This document shows, piece after piece, positions 11,376 to 22,332 of a stretch of DNA of 64,000 nucleotides (its first letter is position 1; each line of letters begins with the position of its first letter). The notes beneath the pieces are model-generated. The model made no database searches and had not been told where the DNA came from. It saw only the letters and a list, made by a program, of their open reading frames with translations. The stretch comes from an uncultured Alphaproteobacteria bacterium (lineage in GTDB: Bacteria > Pseudomonadota > Alphaproteobacteria > Rhodobacterales > Rhodobacteraceae), in the NCBI GenBank assembly GCA_902573735.1, contig CACGLH010000002.1, forward strand, positions 186,001 through 250,000, read 5' to 3'. A program made the translations under genes and the position numbers.

Positions 11376-11983
11376 ACAATAAAAAGGTTAATTTTTTGTT
11401 TATTAAAAAAAAACTGTCAGATGAAGATAAAAAGTATTGGGTGGCTTTAACTAAGACGTTAGATTCTAGAAACAATAATCATATTAAAAATAAATATTTC
11501 TTTAATACAAATGAAACTAACTTTCATGGAAAATTAAATATTGAACGGAATTTACTTGTTCAAAAAGAAAAAGTTATAAAAAAAATAGACGAAAAAAAAT
11601 ATTTCAGAGATACAAACCTACAAGACATTAGGATAGATAAAAATAAGTTAAATCTTTTGAAAAGAGGTAAATTACAACCTGAATTTATTCTAGATTTACA
11701 CGGAATGAATACTACCTTAGCAAAAAAAAAATCAATTGAATTCATAAGATGTAATTATTTGATTGGCAAAAGATTGTTATTAATAATTACAGGAAAAGGT
11801 AAATCTACGAGGACAAACTTTTTTGAAAATGGAAGTCAGGTTGGGATTATTAGAAAATCGTTAAAATCGTGGTTATATGAATCAGATATGAGAACAAAAA
11901 TACTGGGGATAGTTTCATCTCATATTAACCATGGTGGTGAAGGAGCCTTTTATATATATTTAAAAAAAAATAAAGATTTATAG
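11351..11983 (+). CDS. Smr domain protein
   Basis: [44 protein letters not shown]. Confidence 0.88.
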   Translation: MVFDKNRIDNKKVNFLFIKKKLSDEDKKYWVALTKTLDSRNNNHIKNKYFFNTNETNFHGKLNIERNLLVQKEKVIKKIDEKKYFRDTNLQDIRIDKNKLNLLKRGKLQPEFILDLHGMNTTLAKKKSIEFIRCNYLIGKRLLLIITGKGKSTRTNFFENGSQVGIIRKSLKSWLYESDMRTKILGIVSSHINHGGEGAFYIYLKKNKDL

Positions 11984-13285
11984 AACGTATCTACTTACAT
12001 CACTTGACTTTACAAATTTGTCTAGATTGTTGTTAACGAAATCTTTGTCAATAATAACCACTTTTTCACTGTTATCAGGTGCAGAAAAACTTAAATCTTC
12101 AAACACTTTTTCAAGAATAGTATAAAGACGTCTTGCCCCAATATTTTCTATTGAAGCATTTATTTCTGCAGCTATCTTTGCTAGGGCTTTGATTCCGCTA
12201 TCTTTAAAATTCAATGTAATTCCTTCAGTTTTCATTAAGGCTGAATATTGTTTTGTCAAAGAGTTTTCCGTTTCTGTCAATATATTTATGAAATCGTTCT
12301 CACTTAGTGCTTGCAATTCAACTCTAACTGGTAGTCTTCCTTGCAACTCTGGTAACAAATCGCTGGGTTTTACCACATGGAAAGCACCTGATGCAATAAA
12401 TAATATATGGTCTGTTTTAACTGGCCCATATTTGGTAGAAACTGTTGTACCTTCAATTAAGGGAAGTAAATCTCTTTGAACCCCTTCTCTACTTACATCT
12501 GCTGTTTTAGTATCGGCTCTTGCACAAATTTTATCAATTTCGTCTAAAAAGATAATTCCATTTTCTTCTACAGATGAAACAGCATTTCTTACTATTTTTT
12601 CTTCGTCCAATAATTTATCAGCTTCTTCTTTTATTAAAACTTTATAACTCTCTGATATTTTTATTTTTATTTTTTTTGTCTTTTTCCCAAGAGCTTTTCC
12701 AAAAATGTCATTAAGATTCATCATTCCTATATTTGAACCTGGTTGACCTGGTATCTCAAACATTGAAAGTGGGTTATTTGATTCTTCAATATCAAGCTCT
12801 ATCTCTTTATCATCTAATAGACCATCCCTTAGTTTTTTTTTAAACATGTCTATAGTTTGAGGACGAGCATCTTCTCCCGTTAATGCTTTAATTACTCTTT
12901 TCTCAGCTTCAGCATGTGCAATTGTTTCCACTTCTTTTCTCATTTTATCTTTTGTCATCACTATAGAACTATCAATAAGGTCTCTGACTATTTGATCAAC
13001 ATCTCGTCCTACATAACCAACTTCGGTAAATTTTGTTGCTTCTACTTTCAGAAAAGGTGCTGAAGCAAGTTTAGAAAGACGACGGGAAATTTCTGTTTTT
13101 CCAACACCTGTTGGTCCAATCATAAGAATATTTTTGGGAAATATTTCTTCTCTTAATGGGCTGTTTACTTTTTTTCGTCTCCACCTACTTCTTAGAGCAA
13201 TCGCCACTGCCTTTTTAGCTGAATTTTGCCCAATTATAAATTTATCAAGTTCTGATACTATTTCTCTTGGAGTTAAATCTGTCAT
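11978..13285 (-). CDS. hslU: HslU ATPase subunit of HslVU protease
   Basis: [48 protein letters not shown]. Confidence 0.98.
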   Translation of the reverse strand: MTDLTPREIVSELDKFIIGQNSAKKAVAIALRSRWRRKKVNSPLREEIFPKNILMIGPTGVGKTEISRRLSKLASAPFLKVEATKFTEVGYVGRDVDQIVRDLIDSSIVMTKDKMRKEVETIAHAEAEKRVIKALTGEDARPQTIDMFKKKLRDGLLDDKEIELDIEESNNPLSMFEIPGQPGSNIGMMNLNDIFGKALGKKTKKIKIKISESYKVLIKEEADKLLDEEKIVRNAVSSVEENGIIFLDEIDKICARADTKTADVSREGVQRDLLPLIEGTTVSTKYGPVKTDHILFIASGAFHVVKPSDLLPELQGRLPVRVELQALSENDFINILTETENSLTKQYSALMKTEGITLNFKDSGIKALAKIAAEINASIENIGARRLYTILEKVFEDLSFSAPDNSEKVVIIDKDFVNNNLDKFVKSSDVSRYVL

Positions 13286-13842
13286 TTCTTTTTCTTAATT
13301 GTTTCTATGACTATGTTGTGATTAGTATAAACACAAATATCAGCAGCTATTTTCAATGCCTTTTTACATATTACTTCAGAAGAAAGGTTATTTTCATATA
13401 TTGCTTTAGCCGCAGCTAAAGCATAATTTCCACCTGAACCAACTGCTGCAATGTTTCCCTCTGGTTCTAATACATCTCCAGAACCAGATATTATAAATAA
13501 ATCTTTACCATCAGTAACAATAAGCATGGCCTCTAAGTTTCTTAAATATTTATCTGTTCGCCAGTCTTTTGCTAATTCTATTGCTGACCTTGATAAATTA
13601 CCTGGGAAAGTTTCTAATTTTCTTTCTAACCTCTCTAATAAGGAAAATGCATCAGCAGTTGAGCCTGCAAAACCAACAATTATTTCAAGTCCACCAGGTG
13701 TTAATCTTTGAACCTTCTTTGCTGTCCCTTTAATAACAGTTTGTCCAAGTGTTACTTGACCATCTCCTGCTATAGAAACAGAACCATTTTTCAATACTCC
13801 AATTATAGTAGTACCGTGCCAATTTTCTGACTGGTTATTCAT
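13282..13842 (-). CDS. hslV: HslV peptidase subunit
   Basis: [30 protein letters not shown]. Confidence 0.98.
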   Translation of the reverse strand: MNNQSENWHGTTIIGVLKNGSVSIAGDGQVTLGQTVIKGTAKKVQRLTPGGLEIIVGFAGSTADAFSLLERLERKLETFPGNLSRSAIELAKDWRTDKYLRNLEAMLIVTDGKDLFIISGSGDVLEPEGNIAAVGSGGNYALAAAKAIYENNLSSEVICKKALKIAADICVYTNHNIVIETIKKKK

Positions 13843-13845
13843 TTT

Positions 13846-16305
13846 TTAACTAAAAGTCCTTGCTATATTTTCCACTTTAAAAATTTCAATAACGTCTTTT
13901 GCTTTAATATCCTCATAGTCTGAAAAGGCCATGCCACATTCTTGTCCTGATTGGACATTATCCACTTCATCTTTAAATCTTTTTAAGGTTTTTAAATTAC
14001 CTTCATGAATAACTACATTATCTCTTAAAAGTCTAACTTTTGCTGACCTAAGGGCGTTTCCTTCTGTAATAAGACAACCAGCCACTTTCCCTGCATTACT
14101 TACTTTAAATACCTCTAAAATTTCAGCATAACCAAGTATAGTCTCTTTAACTTCTGGTTTTAATAATCCAGATGCTGCTTTTTTTACATCATCAACCAAA
14201 TCGTATATTATTGAATAATACCTTAGCTCAACCTCTTTTTGGTTAGCACAATCTCTTGCTGAAGCATTTGCTCTAACATTAAAACCAATTACAGAGGCTT
14301 TTGAAGCTTCTGCTAATATTACATCACTTTCTGTTATAGCTCCTACACCAGAATGTAAAACTGAAACTCTTACTTCTTCATTATTTATTTTTTCTAAAGC
14401 CTGGACAATAGCTTCAGCTGATCCTTGCACATCTGCTTTAACTACTAGTGGTAGTTCTGATATATCCTTATCAGCTTTAGCTTTTGCTATCATTTGATCT
14501 AAAGTTTTACCCTTTCCTAAAGCGTCTTTTTTGTCTTTAACAACTTGCTTTCTGTAATCTGCAATTTCTCTGGCTTTAGTCTCTGACGAAACAACATTTA
14601 ACAAGTCACCTGCTTCAGGTGTTCCATTTAAACCTAATACTTCAACTGGAACAGACGGTCCTGCATATTCAACTTTTGAATTATTACTATTAATAAGTGC
14701 TCTTACTTTACCCCATTGGTCCCCAACTACAATTATGTCACTTCTTCTTAGAGTTCCTTTTTGAACTAAAACAGTTGCTACAGGTCCTCTGCCAACATCT
14801 AATTTAGCTTCAATTACCGTACCTTCAGCTAGGCGCTTAGGATTAGATTTAAGTTCCAAAATTTCAGATTGCAAAACTATATTTTCAATAAGATTATCTA
14901 TTCCTTTTCCAGTAGTAGCTGAAACTTCAACATCCAAAACTTCACCAGACATTGACTCAACTACGATCTCATATTTTAGTAATTCTGTTCTGACTCTATT
15001 GGGATCAGAGTTTTCTTTATCGCATTTATTTATGGCTACAATTATTGGTACTTTGGCAGCTTTTGCATGGTTGATTGCTTCAATTGTTTGTGGCATAACA
15101 CCATCGTCGGCTGCTACTACTAATATTATAATGTCGGTGACTTGTGCTCCCCTAGATCTCATAGAGGTAAAGGCAGCGTGACCAGGTGTATCTAAAAATG
15201 TAAGTTTTGATCCACTTTCACTTTTTACTTGATAAGCTCCTATATGTTGAGTAATACCACCTGCTTCATTATTAGTTGTGTTTGTTTTTCTAATTGCATC
15301 AAGTAAAGAAGTTTTGCCATGATCAACATGTCCCATTACTGTTATTATAGGAGCTCTTTCTTCTAAACTATTATTATCATCACTTTCATCATATTTTAAA
15401 ATGGCATCTTCTACATCAGATGCAGATATCCTAATAGGGTTGTGTCCAAACTCTTCAACAATTAATATTGCAGTATCGGCATCAATTGGTTGATTTTGGG
15501 TAGCCATTATACCATTTGTCATAAGAGTTTTAACAACAGATGCAGATCTTTCAGCCATTCTATTTGCTAGTTCCTGAACGGTAATTGAATCTGGAACTTG
15601 AACTTCTCGAATGATTTTTTCTCTCTCAACATTTTCGGTAATTTGTCTTCTTTTTACTTTTTCTTGTCTTCTCCTAAGCGATGCAATAGAACGCTGTCTT
15701 CCTCCTTGGTCTGAGAGTGCTTGATTGATAGTAAGTTTTCCAGATCTCCTTCTTTCAGTATAAACTTTGCTTGGTTTTACTTCTTTTAGTTCTTCATCTT
15801 TTCTAAATTTTTTATTAGGGGAAATATCTTCGTTTTTATTTTCAAATTTGTAATCTGGCTTATTTTTAACTTTTTGATTGTTTTCATCAGAAACATTTTT
15901 TAATTCGGGTATCTTATCAATAATTTTTTCTACTTTGTTGTTATCATCTTTAACTACGCTGTCTAAAAGTTTATTGTTTTTAAGTTTTTCCTGTTCTTCT
16001 TTTATTTGAAGTTCTCTTTCTCTGGCAGCCTCAATAGCCTTTTTTCTTCTATCAATTTGTTCTTCTGAAAAAACTTTTTTATTATTTTCTTTATTAAAAT
16101 CAATTTTACTTATGTCATTTTCATTTTCAGTTTTTGAGATTTTATTTTTGTTTGGTAGTATTATTTTTTTTCTTTTCGTCTCAATTAAAACTGATTTTGA
16201 TCTACCATGAGAAAGATTCATCCTAACTGAACCTCCAGTACCACGTAAACTAAGTGTTTTCGGATTAGAGTTTTTTTTATCGTTTTCAGTCATATTGAAT
16301 AACAA
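13846..16305 (-). CDS. infB: Translation initiation factor IF-2
   Basis: [37 protein letters not shown]. Confidence 0.98.
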   Translation of the reverse strand: MLFNMTENDKKNSNPKTLSLRGTGGSVRMNLSHGRSKSVLIETKRKKIILPNKNKISKTENENDISKIDFNKENNKKVFSEEQIDRRKKAIEAARERELQIKEEQEKLKNNKLLDSVVKDDNNKVEKIIDKIPELKNVSDENNQKVKNKPDYKFENKNEDISPNKKFRKDEELKEVKPSKVYTERRRSGKLTINQALSDQGGRQRSIASLRRRQEKVKRRQITENVEREKIIREVQVPDSITVQELANRMAERSASVVKTLMTNGIMATQNQPIDADTAILIVEEFGHNPIRISASDVEDAILKYDESDDNNSLEERAPIITVMGHVDHGKTSLLDAIRKTNTTNNEAGGITQHIGAYQVKSESGSKLTFLDTPGHAAFTSMRSRGAQVTDIIILVVAADDGVMPQTIEAINHAKAAKVPIIVAINKCDKENSDPNRVRTELLKYEIVVESMSGEVLDVEVSATTGKGIDNLIENIVLQSEILELKSNPKRLAEGTVIEAKLDVGRGPVATVLVQKGTLRRSDIIVVGDQWGKVRALINSNNSKVEYAGPSVPVEVLGLNGTPEAGDLLNVVSSETKAREIADYRKQVVKDKKDALGKGKTLDQMIAKAKADKDISELPLVVKADVQGSAEAIVQALEKINNEEVRVSVLHSGVGAITESDVILAEASKASVIGFNVRANASARDCANQKEVELRYYSIIYDLVDDVKKAASGLLKPEVKETILGYAEILEVFKVSNAGKVAGCLITEGNALRSAKVRLLRDNVVIHEGNLKTLKRFKDEVDNVQSGQECGMAFSDYEDIKAKDVIEIFKVENIARTFS

Positions 16306-16322
16306 CCTTTTTAATTCATTGA

Positions 16323-16883
16323 TTAATTTCTTAAGCTTTGTAGCCTATAACTATCAGAAATTATCGAATTAATAAAAGAACTTTTTAAAAAACCAATATT
16401 TGCAATTTTTTTTCTACCAAAAGCTATACCAAGTTCTTCTTTAGTAAAACAATTTATTTTTATTTTTTGGTAAATAGGAAGGCTTAATTTTTCTTCTCTA
16501 TTGAAAGACGAATTATTAGCTTGTAACAACAAATATATTTTATTTTTTTTTAAATAAAACCTTATTTCATCAATACCTATTATGACTTTCTTTGATTTTC
16601 TTGCTAGACTTATGATACCGACAATATGTTTAACCAGAATATTTTCAATAATTTCTACTACGTTATTTTTATTAAATGACTTTTTGTATTCATTGTTAAA
16701 GCCTTCAGAGAATTTTTTCAGTTCTTTTTTTGACGACTTAACAAAAAATTCTTTTCCTTTAAATGATGAATATAAGTCAGGAATTAAAAATTCTTTGTTA
16801 GAGATTACAAATCTAATCATTTGATTATCGAAACAAACCTTATCTTTGTTAGAAAAAATTTTTTTTGAATCTAAATTTTTCAT
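16323..16883 (-). CDS. YlxR/L7Ae-like RNA-binding protein (divergent)
   Basis: Position between nusA and infB; L7Ae-like [19 protein letters not shown] region. Confidence 0.7.
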   Translation of the reverse strand: MKNLDSKKIFSNKDKVCFDNQMIRFVISNKEFLIPDLYSSFKGKEFFVKSSKKELKKFSEGFNNEYKKSFNKNNVVEIIENILVKHIVGIISLARKSKKVIIGIDEIRFYLKKNKIYLLLQANNSSFNREEKLSLPIYQKIKINCFTKEELGIAFGRKKIANIGFLKSSFINSIISDSYRLQSLRN

Positions 16884-16922
16884 ATATTTACAATTTTTTT
16901 AGTTCATATTTATTAAAATTCT

Positions 16923-18506
16923 CTATGTTTGATCAGAAATTTCTTTTTCAAAGTCTTCATTTGAAATCCATCCCATTTGTAGCCTTGCTTTCATAATTAA
17001 GCTTCTAGCCTCTTTGATACCAATGTCAAATTTTTCAAGTATGCCGTCATCTTTTGTTCTCTTACCATCAACTAAAGTAAAGCCACCAGCAATTTCCCAA
17101 TCAGCGCATTTTGCAAACTCTTCAATATTTTTTATTCCATCTTCTGCTAAAGCCTTTATCATTTCTGGACTAAGGCCTTCAAAATCAATAAGTGAGTCTT
17201 CCACCCCTAACTCTTTCGCTTCTTTAATCGCTTTATTGTTAATTTCTTCAATACATTCATGAGCTCTAGCTTGTAACTCCTCAGCTGTTGATTCATCAAA
17301 ACCTTCAATAGTTTCAATCTCACTTTTTTCAACATAAGCTACTTCTTCCAAAGTTGAAAAACCTTCAGATACTAAAAGTTGTGCTACCATTTCATCAACA
17401 TTTAGATTGTCCATAAATAATTTTGATCTTTCTGTAAATTCAGCTTGTCGTCTATCTGATTCTTCGGCTTCAGTCATGATGTCAATGTCAAACTCAGTTA
17501 GTTGACTGGCTAATCTAACGTTTTGGCCCCTTCTTCCTATTGCAAGAGAAAGTTGATCATCTGGTACTACTACCTCAATTCTTTTTGAATCTTCATCCAA
17601 TACTACTTTTGAGACCTCTGCGGGTTGTAACGCATTAACTAAGAAAGTTGGAGCATCATCATTCCAAGGAATAATATCAATTTTTTCACCTTGTAATTCG
17701 TTAACCACAGCTTGTACTCTAGAACCCCTCATTCCAACACAAGCACCTACTGGGTCTATAGAATTATCGGTGGTCAAAACACCTATTTTTGCCCTACTAC
17801 CTGGGTCTCTAGCCACAGTTTTTATCTCAATTATTCCATCATAAATTTCTGGAACTTCCATTTTGAAAAGTTCAGTTAAAAACTCTGGATCTGTTCTCGA
17901 TAAGAAAATTTGAGGTCCACGCACTTCTGATTTAACATCTTTAATATATGCTCTGACTCTATCACCATTTCTAAATGTTTCTCTATTTATCAGTTGGTCC
18001 CTTCTCAATACAGCTTCGCCTCTTCCAACATCTACTATCACATTTCCATATTCTATTCTTTTTACTTGGCCATTTATTATTTGTCCTACCCTATCTTTGA
18101 ACTCTTCATATTGTCTTGACCTTTCTGCCTCACGTACCTTTTGCACAATTGTTTGCTTAGCGGACTGAGCTGCAATTCTTCCAAAATCTAATGGTGGTAA
18201 TGGATCTAAAATTAATTCACCGATTTGAATTCCTGGTTTAATATTTTCCGCATCTTTTAATAAAATTTCTATAAAATGATTTTCTACATTATCAACTACA
18301 GTTCTACACCTGTTCATTGATAATTCTCCTGTTTTAGGGTCTATTTTAGCTTGAATGTCATATTCTGAACCATATTTCGATTTTGCAGCTTTTGCTAAGC
18401 TGTCTTCCATTGCTTCAACTACAAGTTGAGGTTCTATTAACTTTTCTCTTGCAACAGCGTCAGCTATTTGAAGTAATTCACTTTTATTTGTATTAAATTC
18501 TGACAT
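16923..18506 (-). CDS. nusA: Transcription termination/antitermination factor NusA
   Basis: AREKLIEPQLVVEAMEDSLAKAAKSKYG; S1 and KH domains; VGACVGMRGSRVQAVVNEL. Confidence 0.97.
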   Translation of the reverse strand: MSEFNTNKSELLQIADAVAREKLIEPQLVVEAMEDSLAKAAKSKYGSEYDIQAKIDPKTGELSMNRCRTVVDNVENHFIEILLKDAENIKPGIQIGELILDPLPPLDFGRIAAQSAKQTIVQKVREAERSRQYEEFKDRVGQIINGQVKRIEYGNVIVDVGRGEAVLRRDQLINRETFRNGDRVRAYIKDVKSEVRGPQIFLSRTDPEFLTELFKMEVPEIYDGIIEIKTVARDPGSRAKIGVLTTDNSIDPVGACVGMRGSRVQAVVNELQGEKIDIIPWNDDAPTFLVNALQPAEVSKVVLDEDSKRIEVVVPDDQLSLAIGRRGQNVRLASQLTEFDIDIMTEAEESDRRQAEFTERSKLFMDNLNVDEMVAQLLVSEGFSTLEEVAYVEKSEIETIEGFDESTAEELQARAHECIEEINNKAIKEAKELGVEDSLIDFEGLSPEMIKALAEDGIKNIEEFAKCADWEIAGGFTLVDGKRTKDDGILEKFDIGIKEARSLIMKARLQMGWISNEDFEKEISDQT

Positions 18507-18525
18507 TTTTAAAACCTGTAATAAT

Positions 18526-18993
18526 TTAAACTAATAATTTAGCATCACTTATTTTATCTAATTCTATGGACATCAAATTTTTGTTTTGGTCTAATAATAT
18601 ACTTTTTTCCATAATATCAGCTAATATTCCCTTATAGACTCTTTTTTCATTTTCTAGATTAAACGTTGTGACTTTGATTTTATTTCCTTTGTAATTATAG
18701 AAGTCTTTCATTCTAGTAAGAGGTCTGTCTATTCCAGGTGATGATAATTCTAAACTATAATCATCACTTATTAGGTTTTTTTCATCTAAAAAATTAGAAA
18801 CAATACGAGAGTATTTTGCACAGTCGTTTATATCAATTTTTTTCATTGGATGATCAATCATTAATTGAACTATTTTTTCTTTTTTTTCGTAAACCTTTAA
18901 TCTTATAATCTCATACTCAGTACCAAAAAAAACTGGATTTAGATTTTTGAATAAGTATTTTTCAATTCCAGAGACTGCTATTAAATTTATCAT
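18526..18993 (-). CDS. rimP: Ribosome maturation factor RimP (start moved to ATG at 18993)
   Basis: LSSPGIDRPLTRMKDF motif; upstream extension MRALCPFF is encoded by a terminator-like hairpin. Confidence 0.88.
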   Translation of the reverse strand: MINLIAVSGIEKYLFKNLNPVFFGTEYEIIRLKVYEKKEKIVQLMIDHPMKKIDINDCAKYSRIVSNFLDEKNLISDDYSLELSSPGIDRPLTRMKDFYNYKGNKIKVTTFNLENEKRVYKGILADIMEKSILLDQNKNLMSIELDKISDAKLLV

Positions 18994-19007
18994 ATTAACA
19001 TTAACAT

Positions 19008-19029
19008 AAAAAAACGGGCATAAAGCCCG
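19008..19029 (-). terminator. Terminator/attenuator hairpin upstream of rimP-nusA operon
   Basis: Minus strand CGGGC-TTTAT-GCCCG followed by T7. Confidence 0.75.
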
Positions 19030-19076
19030 CACGGTTTTTCATAACACTTTAAGTATAGAATTTCAAGAAATAAAAC

Positions 19077-19262
19077 TCAAAAATCGCTAGTAATGCCTTT
19101 CCTTTCCCAGTCCCCATATCTTGTAGGTTCTAATTCTGATGGACCACCAATTTCTTTTGGCATTTTTTTGGACACTTCGTAATTAGATTTTCTTGCTTCA
19201 GCTTCTTTTAGAGCTTGATGTGCTATTTTTTTTTTAGAACTATTTTTTTTATTTAAATTCAT
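19077..19262 (-). CDS. DUF1674 / SdhAF4-like small protein
   Basis: KKMPKEIGGPSELEPTRYGDWERKGITSDF C-terminal signature. Confidence 0.88.
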   Translation of the reverse strand: MNLNKKNSSKKKIAHQALKEAEARKSNYEVSKKMPKEIGGPSELEPTRYGDWERKGITSDF

Positions 19263-19327
19263 CTATATATTAAACTTTCAATGAGTATTTATATATATAT
19301 AACGTTTTTTAATTATAAAACAATAAA

Positions 19328-20634
19328 ATGAATGTAAATAAGTTTATAATTTCAAAAAAAATCTCATCTAGATACTTGGTTCATAAAATATTGAATGGTG
19401 TTTTTATTGATAAAAAAACAAAAAATCAAACACTTGAATATTTGACTAGAAAAAAATTTCTTTTTGAAGAACAAGATTTAGCACAAGCAGATAGATTAGC
19501 AAATCTAATATTTGGTCACCTTGAGAGTATTGATAATATACTATTAAGTGTATTAAAAAAAAAACAAATAAAAGTGTTTTTAATATACTTCGAATAGTAA
19601 TTGCCGAACTTGCTTTAAAAGAAGCGCCAATCTATGCTTCTGTAAGCTCTGCTGTAAATCTAGCAAAAATTAGTATAAAGACTAAATATTTTGCTGGGTT
19701 AGTAAATTCAGTTTCTAAGAATTTGGTAAGAGTATTTCAAGAAAAAGACTTGACTTTAAAAAGCAATCTAGAAAAGAATTTTAAAAATTATTTAATTGAA
19801 AAATACTCTCAAGAAATAGCAAAAAAAATTGAAAAAATATATACACTTCATAATTCTATAGATATTTCAATTTTAAATCAGGAAGAGGTAGAATATTGGA
19901 AGGAAAAGCTTGGAGCAAAATTACTACCAACTGGTTCATTAAGAATAAAAAAAAATAAAAAGTTAAGCGGCCTAACTGGATTTAAAGAAGGTAAATGGTG
20001 GGTACAGGGTATTTCTTCTTCAATACCTGTAAAACTTCTTGATAAAATTAAAAATATGGAGGTCTTAGATTTATTTTCTGCACCTGGTGGTAAAGCTATG
20101 CAATTGATAGCTTTAGGTGCAAATGTGACATGTATAGATATCTCCTCTATTCGCATTAAAAAACTTAAAGACAACTTAACTAGAATGAATATGAATGCTG
20201 ATATTTTTCAAACAGATTTTAATGATTTTAAAAGCAAAAAAAAATTTGATTTAGTTTTAATAGATGTTCCTTGTTCGTCCACTGGTACAATCCGAAAAAA
20301 CAAAGAGATACAATATTTAGATCCTTTCAAAAGATTAAAAAACCTACTAAAAATACAAGAAGATTCTTTAAATGTTGCTAAAAATTTTGTAAAAGATAAA
20401 GGATATATTTTATATTGTAATTGCTCTTTATTTTTTTCTGAAGGTGAAGATAAAATTCGTAAATTTATTAAAGATAACAGTAATTGGGAATCTGAAAAAT
20501 TTATTATAGAAAACAAAGATATAGAGAACGAATGGATAGATAAATCTGGTTTTTTAAGATTAAGGCCAGATCATTTGTATAATGAGGGTGGGATGGATGG
20601 TTTTTTTGCAGCTCTTTTAAAAAAAATAAATTAG
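19328..20634 (+). pseudogene. rsmB: 16S rRNA (cytosine967-C5)-methyltransferase RsmB, split by a -1 frameshift at an A10 run
   Basis: ORFs 19328-19597 and 19723-20634; in the -1 frame after A10 (19555-19564) translation reads KTNKSVFNILRIVIAELALKEAPIYASVSSAVNLAKISIKTKYFAGLVNSVSKNLVRVFQ; DLFSAPGGKAMQL and DVPCSSTGTIRKN motifs. Confidence 0.85.
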
Positions 20635-20691
20635 TATGTTTTTTATTTAAAGACAGTAATAGCCTCAGGTATATGGGGGGGATTTATAAAT

Positions 20692-22281
20692 TTGTTTTTA
20701 AAATTAACTCATTTTTTAATATTTCAATTTTGTAAAATAATTACCAGATATAAAAATATATCTGACATAAACCATTTTGATTTCAATACCTTTCCTTCAA
20801 GTGAGATTGAATTAAAAAAACACGTCGAAAATGGTATATTTAGAAATTCAAATGTTAATAAAAACATTCAAGAATTAAAAATCAGAGGAAATGAAAATGT
20901 TATTCTTTCAATTAGTTCATTTTCATGGTTATTTCTTTTTTCGGCTTTAAATACACATTCCACAAGAAAAAATACAGAATATCTTTTTAAGAAATCTAAA
21001 ATATCAAATTTTAATTTTAATTATCCAGATTGGAAAATGGATATTTCTGGATATAGGCTTTTAGCATTAAGTTTAAATAATCCTTTTCTTAGATTGACAA
21101 ATTTATTTAGTAATAAAAAGAAAATGGCAAAATTTATCTATATGCATGTTTTATATCTAAGCATTTGCAAAATGTTTCTTTCAACAGGGTTGTTACGCTT
21201 GAGAATAAATATGGGTATCTTTTTTTCTTCTTTTTTATTAAAAGAAAGATTTTTAAAGAGAAATAGAATCTTAAAAGATATCTTAAATGATTTAGATAAA
21301 ATATTTAGCAATATAGATAAAATTAGAAATTCAAGCGATCTCTTAGAAATACTTTTTTTTATGAATAGAATCATAAAATTCTCATCCACATCAGATTTTT
21401 CAAATGGACGACTAGATAAAAAAATTAAACTTTTTTTAAATATTATTTGTCCTCTAATTAGAGGTTTGAGTATTGGAAATAACCTATTGGTAAGATCACA
21501 TTATAGTAGTGGTTGTTCTATCTATTGTGATTTAGAAAAAGAATTATCGGATGCAGAAACCTCAGATTTTTCAATAATGAAAAATCCAAATGGTTTTATT
21601 AGGATTAAATCAGGTCATTTAACTTTTTTGTTTGATGAAAAAAAGGATTTAGAATTTCAATATACTAATGATTTTATGTGCTCTGGGTTTTCATTTGAAC
21701 TTGCATCTAATAATAACACTATAATGCAAAATAACAGTTCATTTTATTGCCATATTGGTAAAAGTGATCAGATACTTTTTCTAAGAAACCAAATGAATAC
21801 GCTGGGTTTAAGTGTTGAGAACAATAATTCCAATATTTTTGATTTAAAGAGTAAAATAGTAGAAGTTTCACACCATAGAGATTTTAAAAATGATTATATC
21901 GAAGCAGAAAAAATAATTTCTTTTGACAAAAAATTAGTTTTTTATAAAAGAAAAATATCAATTTCGTTTTCAGGAAGAGAGATAATTGGTAAGGAACTTA
22001 TTTCTTTAAATCAGACAGCTGAAAAAAGTCACTTTTTTTATTTACCTTTTCATATTCATCCTGAGATAGAATTATGGAAGTCCGATCAATTGGGTAATTT
22101 TTTGTTAAAAAGCAAAAATAATGAAATTTGGAGATTTGAGACAGATCAAACAAATGCTGTACTTGAAGATTATGATTTTTTAGATCCTCTCAGTTTAGAA
22201 ATAAAAAATGCATATAGGATTGTTTTTTTTAATAATTTCCATCAGAAATTAACTACTTTTAATTGGAAACTATACCTATAA
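20692..22281 (+). CDS. Heparinase II/III family protein (divergent, TTG start)
   Basis: Position between rsmB and purH; FNYPDWKMDISGYRLLAL, HYSSGCSIYCDLEKELSDAE, HHRDFKNDYIEAEKII. Confidence 0.65.
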   Translation: MFLKLTHFLIFQFCKIITRYKNISDINHFDFNTFPSSEIELKKHVENGIFRNSNVNKNIQELKIRGNENVILSISSFSWLFLFSALNTHSTRKNTEYLFKKSKISNFNFNYPDWKMDISGYRLLALSLNNPFLRLTNLFSNKKKMAKFIYMHVLYLSICKMFLSTGLLRLRINMGIFFSSFLLKERFLKRNRILKDILNDLDKIFSNIDKIRNSSDLLEILFFMNRIIKFSSTSDFSNGRLDKKIKLFLNIICPLIRGLSIGNNLLVRSHYSSGCSIYCDLEKELSDAETSDFSIMKNPNGFIRIKSGHLTFLFDEKKDLEFQYTNDFMCSGFSFELASNNNTIMQNNSSFYCHIGKSDQILFLRNQMNTLGLSVENNNSNIFDLKSKIVEVSHHRDFKNDYIEAEKIISFDKKLVFYKRKISISFSGREIIGKELISLNQTAEKSHFFYLPFHIHPEIELWKSDQLGNFLLKSKNNEIWRFETDQTNAVLEDYDFLDPLSLEIKNAYRIVFFNNFHQKLTTFNWKLYL

Positions 22282-22332
22282 TATCTATTAAATAGGACTA
22301 AAAAAAATTAAAATATTGGGCAGGAATTAAAA

